From Candidatus Rokuibacteriota bacterium (lineage in GTDB: Bacteria > Methylomirabilota > Methylomirabilia > Rokubacteriales > JACPHL01): a stretch of 8,826 nucleotides of DNA. The stretch's first letter is position 1; every line of letters begins with the position of its first letter. Made by a program: the position numbers and the translations under genes. Location: positions 1 to 8,826 of the forward strand of contig JACPHL010000139.1 in the NCBI GenBank assembly GCA_016188625.1, in the 5' to 3' direction. Below the pieces are notes generated by a model. It did not search any database, had not been told where the DNA came from, and saw only the letters and a program-made list of their open reading frames with translations. Shown piece by piece: positions 5,879 through 8,826 of the stretch.

Positions 5879-6775
5879 GCGCCCGTCGCCCTCGACGGGC
5901 TCACGCATCGATCCGTCGAGGTGGAGGGCGCCCGATGGCACTGCGTTCGGGCCGGGGCCGGACCGCCGGTGGTGATGCTGCACGGCTGGCCCGAGACCTG
6001 GTACTGCTGGCGACACCAGATCCCGGCCGTGGCGGCGGCTCGCACGGTGTACGCCCCGGACCTTTTGGGCTGGGGGGAATCGGACAAGCCTGAGGGGGAC
6101 TACTCGGTCCCGGCCATGGTGGGGAGGCTGAAGGGGTTGCTCGACGCCCTGGGGATCGGGCGGACGGCCCTGGTCGGTCACGACTGGGGCGGGATCCTCT
6201 CCTACCCGTTCGCCCTCCGGTACCCGGAGATGGTGGACCGCCTGTTCATCATCAACGCCGCCTTCCACCGGCGGCCCCCGCTCGCCCCGCTCCACCGCTA
6301 CTACTTTCACCTCCCCCTGCTCCCCGAGCTCCATGCCCGCCTGTCGGGGGATTCGCTGATCCGTGGCATCATCCGGTGGTGGGCCGCGAACCAGGCGGCC
6401 TTCCCGCCCGAGGTGATCGCCGTGTACCAGGAGGCCTTTCGCCGCCCCGGGGCCCACGCCGCCACCCTCCGCTACTACCGGGCCTCCAGCGTGAGCGGGA
6501 TGTGGCGGCGCCGGCGGTACCGGGGGCCGCAGATCGCCGCGCCGCTGCTGGCGGTGTGGGGGGAGCGGGATCCCGTGCTCCCCGTCAGGGCGGCCGAGCA
6601 GCTGAAGGAGGACCTCCCCGCCACCCGGGTGGTGCGGGTCCCCGGGGCCGGTCACTTCCCCCATGAGGAGCAGCCCGAGCAGGTGACCCGTCTGCTGCTG
6701 GCCTTCCTCGACGGCCGCCTCCCCCCCGACGCGGGCGGGGAGGAAGGGGCGCCGGGGGGTCCCGCAGCCCACTAA
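5855..6775 (+). CDS. alpha/beta hydrolase, epoxide hydrolase/dehalogenase-like
   Basis: A 306-residue alpha/beta-hydrolase-fold enzyme of normal length for soluble epoxide hydrolases. HGWPETWYCWRHQIP at 43-57 is the oxyanion-hole motif. GHDWGG at 108-113 places an aspartate nucleophile, D110, as in epoxide hydrolases and haloalkane or haloacetate dehalogenases rather than serine esterases. D239 (WGERDP) is the likely acid and H267 (GAGHFPHEEQP) the base. Tyr pairs Y149-Y150 and Y207-Y208 lie in the cap region and could supply the epoxide-activating tyrosines. The arginines following the nucleophile in fluoroacetate dehalogenase are absent, favouring epoxide hydrolase or another C-O hydrolysis. 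The tail after ~288 (PPDAGGEEGAPGG) is low-complexity. It starts 28 nt after the HdrB-like gene with only a weak GACGAG upstream, so expression may depend on coupling. Fold and nucleophile class are confident; the substrate is unknown. Confidence 0.9.
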   Translation: MSAGPPRAAPVALDGLTHRSVEVEGARWHCVRAGAGPPVVMLHGWPETWYCWRHQIPAVAAARTVYAPDLLGWGESDKPEGDYSVPAMVGRLKGLLDALGIGRTALVGHDWGGILSYPFALRYPEMVDRLFIINAAFHRRPPLAPLHRYYFHLPLLPELHARLSGDSLIRGIIRWWAANQAAFPPEVIAVYQEAFRRPGAHAATLRYYRASSVSGMWRRRRYRGPQIAAPLLAVWGERDPVLPVRAAEQLKEDLPATRVVRVPGAGHFPHEEQPEQVTRLLLAFLDGRLPPDAGGEEGAPGGPAAH

Positions 6776-6778
6776 CCC

Positions 6779-6804
6779 GCCCTCCCGCCGTCAACGGGGA
6801 GGGC
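6779..6804 (+). repeat. 8-bp hairpin between hydrolase and PanB-like gene
   Basis: GCCCTCCC (6779-6786) pairs perfectly with GGGAGGGC (6797-6804) around a 10-base loop GCCGTCAACG. It lies 3 nt after the hydrolase stop and just before the strong AGGAGG SD (6808-6813) of the next gene. No T-tract follows. Its right arm shares the 11-mer CGGGGAGGGCC (6795-6805) with the hairpin at 7703-7738, and its reverse complement shares CGGCGGGAGGG with the 2300-2326 region. Confidence 0.55.
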
Positions 6805-6821
6805 CAGAGGAGGAGAGGACG

Positions 6822-7691
6822 ATGGCCGAGGCTCCAGCACGAAAAAAGATCACGATCCCCATGCTCATGGAGAAGAAGCGGAAGAAAGAGCCGATCACCA
6901 TGCTGGCGGTCTACGATTACCCGACGTCCATCCTGGCCGACCGCGTGGGGATCGAGATCCTCTGCACCAGCGACACCGGCGGGATGATCCTCTTCGGGCA
7001 CGAGACCACCGAGACCGTGACCTTCGAGGAGGTTCTCTTCATGACCCAGGGGATGGCCCGGGGCGCCAAGTACGGCCTCCGGATGACGGACATGCCGTAC
7101 ATGAGCTACCACTTCTCCGAGGAGCAGGCGATCCGGAACGCCGCGCGGTTCGTCGCCGAGGGGCGGGCCGAGGTGATGAAGTGCGAGGGGAACAAGCACC
7201 ACGCCAAGTTCATCGGGGCCATCGTCCGGGCCGGCATCCCGGTCATGGGGCACATCGGGATCACCCCCATGCGGGTGGCCCAGCTCGGCGGGTTCGCCGC
7301 CCAGGGGAAGACCGCGGAGCGGGCGCAGGAGCTGGTGGAGGACGCCCTGGCCATGGTGGAGGCCGGCTGCTTCTCGATCCTCTGCGAGGTCACCACCTCC
7401 GAGGTCGCTGAGTACCTCGCCGAGACCCTGCCCGTCCCGGTCATCAGCCTCGGGGCGGGGAACAAGGCCGACGGCGTCCACATCATCACCTCCGACCTCT
7501 TCCGGATGTACGACCGCCACACCCCGCGTCACTCCAAGGTGTACCTGGAGATGTTCCCGATCATCCAGAAGGTGTTCGAAGAGTACCGGGACGACATCCT
7601 CAACCGTCGCTACCCGGGCCCCGAGCACACCGTCTTCATGAAGGAGGAGGAGCTGAAGCGCTTCCGCGACGTGGTCGGCTGGCACAAGTAG
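6822..7691 (+). CDS. divergent PanB-family (3-methyl-2-oxobutanoate hydroxymethyltransferase-like) enzyme
   Basis: A 289-residue TIM-barrel protein of the PanB branch of the PEP mutase/isocitrate lyase superfamily. True PanB adds a hydroxymethyl group from 5,10-methylene-tetrahydrofolate to 2-oxoisovalerate. Recognisable elements are ITMLAVYDYPT (25-35), SDTGGM (50-55, metal ligand D51), TDMPYMSY (89-96, D90), VMKCEG (118-123, K120 and E122), MGHIGITP (142-149), E189 at the general-base position and SLGAGNKADG (209-218). The catalytic skeleton is kept, but substrate-side motifs differ from canonical PanB: SDTGGM for GDSLGM, E-V-T-T for E-C-V-P. It is longer than E. coli PanB (264), mostly through a basic N-terminus and a C-terminal tail. 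No panC or panD is nearby, and the neighbours are catabolic and redox genes, so pantothenate synthesis is doubtful. A strong AGGAGG (6808-6813) 8 nt upstream fixes the start. It may be a paralog acting on another 2-oxo acid, possibly in the C1-releasing direction. Confidence 0.82.
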   Translation: MAEAPARKKITIPMLMEKKRKKEPITMLAVYDYPTSILADRVGIEILCTSDTGGMILFGHETTETVTFEEVLFMTQGMARGAKYGLRMTDMPYMSYHFSEEQAIRNAARFVAEGRAEVMKCEGNKHHAKFIGAIVRAGIPVMGHIGITPMRVAQLGGFAAQGKTAERAQELVEDALAMVEAGCFSILCEVTTSEVAEYLAETLPVPVISLGAGNKADGVHIITSDLFRMYDRHTPRHSKVYLEMFPIIQKVFEEYRDDILNRRYPGPEHTVFMKEEELKRFRDVVGWHK

Positions 7692-7702
7692 CGGTCAGGG
7701 CC

Positions 7703-7738
7703 GGGGAGGGCCGTTGAGGGGTCCCCCCGGCCCTCCCC
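7703..7738 (+). repeat. 10-bp hairpin between PanB-like gene and NuoE/F-like gene
   Basis: GGGGAGGGCC (7703-7712) pairs perfectly with GGCCCTCCCC (7729-7738) around a 16-base loop, and G7713-C7728 can extend the stem to 11 bp. It starts 12 nt after the PanB-like stop and ends 26 nt before the next ATG. There is no T-tract downstream. It shares CGGGGAGGGCC with the hairpin at 6779-6804. The position fits a U-less terminator or an mRNA-processing structure. Confidence 0.6.
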
Positions 7739-7764
7739 ACGACCCTCGGAGAGAGACCCGCCTG

Positions 7765-8826
7765 ATGGAGACCCACGATCCCGAGCGCGTGAGGGGCCGG
7801 ATCGCCGCCTTCCCCCGCGAGCGGACCTGGCTCCTGCCCGCCCTCGAGGCGGTTCAGGCCTCGGAGGGGTGGCTCAGCCTCGAGAGCCTCGAGGCGGTGG
7901 GCGAGCACCTCCGGGTCCCGAAGAGCGAGGTCTACGGCGTCGCGACCCACTACCCCGAGTTCCGCCTCGCCCGGCCCGGCGCGCACCTGATCCGCGTCTG
8001 CACCGGCGTGAGCTGCCGGCTCACCGGCTCGCTGGAGTGCCTCGGGCGCCTCCAGGCGCGCTTCGGGATCGAGGCCGGCCAGACGACGGCGGACGGCCAG
8101 GTGACGCTGGAGGAGGCCGACTGCTTCTTCGTCTGCTCGGCCGCCCCGCTGGTGGAGGTGGACGGCGCCTGCCACGGCCGGGTGAACCCCGCCGAGGCCG
8201 AGCATGTCCCGGTCTGGTACCGCTTCTCCCGGGCGCCGCACGCGGCCGGGGTCGCGCGCCCCTCGGCCCCGCCCGAGCTGCCGGGGGAGAGCGCCCGGGC
8301 CCGCCTCGCCCACCTCGTCGAGGCGGCCCGGCGTCGCGCCCGCGAGCGCCCGCCGATCCGCCTGCTCGTCCAGGCCGGCTCCTGCGGGGCGGCCGTGGGC
8401 GCCGAGGAGGTGGTCAAGGCGCTCCGGACGCTGGCGGCGATGCGGGGGCTCGAGGCCGAGGTCCTCGAGGGCGCCTGCAACGGGATCTGCTACGGCCAGG
8501 TCGCCGTCGAGGTCCGCCGGGAGGGGTGGCCCAGGCTGACCGTGACGAACGTGACGAAGGATCGCGTCCCGGACCTCCTCCACGCCCTCTTCTCGACCGA
8601 GGCGCCGGTGAGCGGGTTCGACGGGGTGGTCTGGGCCGATGCGTCGTGGCGGGGCTTCCCGCCGGCCCGCGAGCACCCCTTCCTCCGGGGCCAGCACCGC
8701 GTGCTCCGCGCGCAGCGCCTCGCGCACCTCGCCGTCCCCGTCCCCGGCGACGCACGCGACCGCCCCGGCCAGCGAGAGCTGCGCGGCGAGCTCCTCCGGA
8801 GTGAGCAGGTGGTTCAGGGGCGCGGC
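7765..8826 (+). CDS. NuoE-NuoF fusion (NADH-oxidising diaphorase subunit, 3' incomplete and probably interrupted near 8706)
   Basis: The frame is open from ATG 7765 to the window end (354 codons). Residues 1-155 are a complete NuoE/HoxE/FdsG-like thioredoxin-fold [2Fe-2S] protein: EVYGVATHYPEFRL at 55-68, C79-x4-C84 and C120-x3-C124. A linker rich in Ala, Arg and Pro (~156-196) leads to the NuoF/HoxF/FdsB N-terminal thioredoxin-like domain: GSCGAAVGAEE at 206-215 (C207), C238-x3-C242, and TVTNVTKDRVPDLL at 259-272. HPFLRGQHRV (304-313) matches the lead-in to the NuoF flavin domain, where LRNCG-like sequence should follow. Instead the frame becomes unrelated Arg/Pro-rich sequence, so coding similarity ends near 8706. 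In Nuo, soluble hydrogenases and NAD-dependent formate dehydrogenases this unit moves electrons between NADH and an iron-sulfur chain. The SD (GGAGAGAG, 7748-7755) is distant from the ATG; GTG 7789 is an alternative start. Confidence 0.8.
   Translation, partial: METHDPERVRGRIAAFPRERTWLLPALEAVQASEGWLSLESLEAVGEHLRVPKSEVYGVATHYPEFRLARPGAHLIRVCTGVSCRLTGSLECLGRLQARFGIEAGQTTADGQVTLEEADCFFVCSAAPLVEVDGACHGRVNPAEAEHVPVWYRFSRAPHAAGVARPSAPPELPGESARARLAHLVEAARRRARERPPIRLLVQAGSCGAAVGAEEVVKALRTLAAMRGLEAEVLEGACNGICYGQVAVEVRREGWPRLTVTNVTKDRVPDLLHALFSTEAPVSGFDGVVWADASWRGFPPAREHPFLRGQHRVLRAQRLAHLAVPVPGDARDRPGQRELRGELLRSEQVVQGRG
8707..8826 (-). pseudogene. possible fragment of an acyl-CoA synthetase (ANL family), minus strand, N-terminal part
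   Basis: Read on the minus strand from the right edge, the frame begins AAPLNHLLTPEELAAQL and continues with a SLAGAVACVAGDG stretch. This closely resembles the region of AMP-forming acyl-CoA synthetases with PLN-x-LT-x-EEL and an AGA-x-x-V strand. Codon third positions are nearly all G or C. The same bases in the plus NuoF frame give unfamiliar Arg/Pro-rich sequence. Similarity fades around 8707-8727, where NuoF similarity on the other strand begins. The gene would thus be truncated after an early segment, and its start is outside the window. The identification rests on about 35 residues and is tentative. Confidence 0.4.

Noticed and set aside
6779-7738. The intergenic hairpins as classical Rho-independent terminators.
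   Set aside because: None is followed by a run of T, and each is closely followed by a same-strand gene, so they are recorded as hairpins rather than terminators.
7636-8700. Minus-strand frame continuing from the acyl-CoA-synthetase-like fragment through the NuoE/F region.
   Set aside because: Past about 8707 it reads as the antisense of conserved NuoE/NuoF motifs and shows no ligase signatures, so only the right-hand end is treated as possibly real.
1-8826. tRNA or rRNA genes, CRISPR arrays, insertion sequences or attachment sites.
   Set aside because: No spaced direct repeats, transposase motifs, terminal inverted repeats or tRNA-like cloverleaf sequences were seen.

Overview
The window is a very GC-rich bacterial chromosome segment. 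Third codon positions are almost all G or C, genes are tightly packed, and Shine-Dalgarno sites are recognisable before most isolated starts. Gene content and codon use suggest an environmental, metabolically versatile bacterium of the Rokubacteria/Methylomirabilota or Desulfobacterota kind. This is a guess from style; no marker gene is present. All well-supported genes lie on the + strand.

Layout. Bases 3-140 hold the C-terminal tail of an unidentified protein. A good sigma70-type promoter (137-166) with an overlapping candidate operator (158-176) precedes a GntR/HutC-family regulator with a UTRA domain (201-956). A COG2159-type amidohydrolase/decarboxylase follows (1084-2274). Next is a translationally coupled three-gene block (2337-5826): a fumarate reductase/succinate dehydrogenase-type flavoprotein, a three-cluster iron-sulfur subunit with an HdrC-like C-terminal extension, and an HdrB-like CCG-domain protein. 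Together these look like a 'type E' SQR/Mfr complex or a split thiol:fumarate reductase (TfrA + TfrB), with no membrane anchor and no Tat signal. Then come an epoxide-hydrolase-like alpha/beta hydrolase (5855-6775), a divergent PanB-family hydroxymethyltransferase (6822-7691) and a NuoE-NuoF fusion (7765 to at least about 8706) of the kind found in NADH dehydrogenases, soluble hydrogenases and NAD-dependent formate dehydrogenases. In the last ~120 bases the NuoF similarity stops, and the minus strand reads like the N-terminal part of an acyl-CoA synthetase.

How it may work together (inference). The GntR regulator probably controls a catabolic operon. The hydrolase, amidohydrolase/decarboxylase and PanB-like enzyme would process an unknown carboxylic acid, possibly with transfer or release of a C1 unit. 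The soluble fumarate-reductase-like/HdrB complex and the NuoEF diaphorase would handle electrons. The substrate cannot be read from the sequence.

The most notable signals are: (1) a soluble FrdA-FrdB-HdrB module with altered cysteine patterns in both the FrdB ferredoxin domain and the first CCG motif; (2) a set of inverted repeats with GGGAGGG/CCCTCCC-like cores at every non-overlapping junction from 2274 onward; (3) an abrupt break at about 8700-8710 where two convergent truncated genes seem to be joined, either a rearrangement or an assembly chimera.
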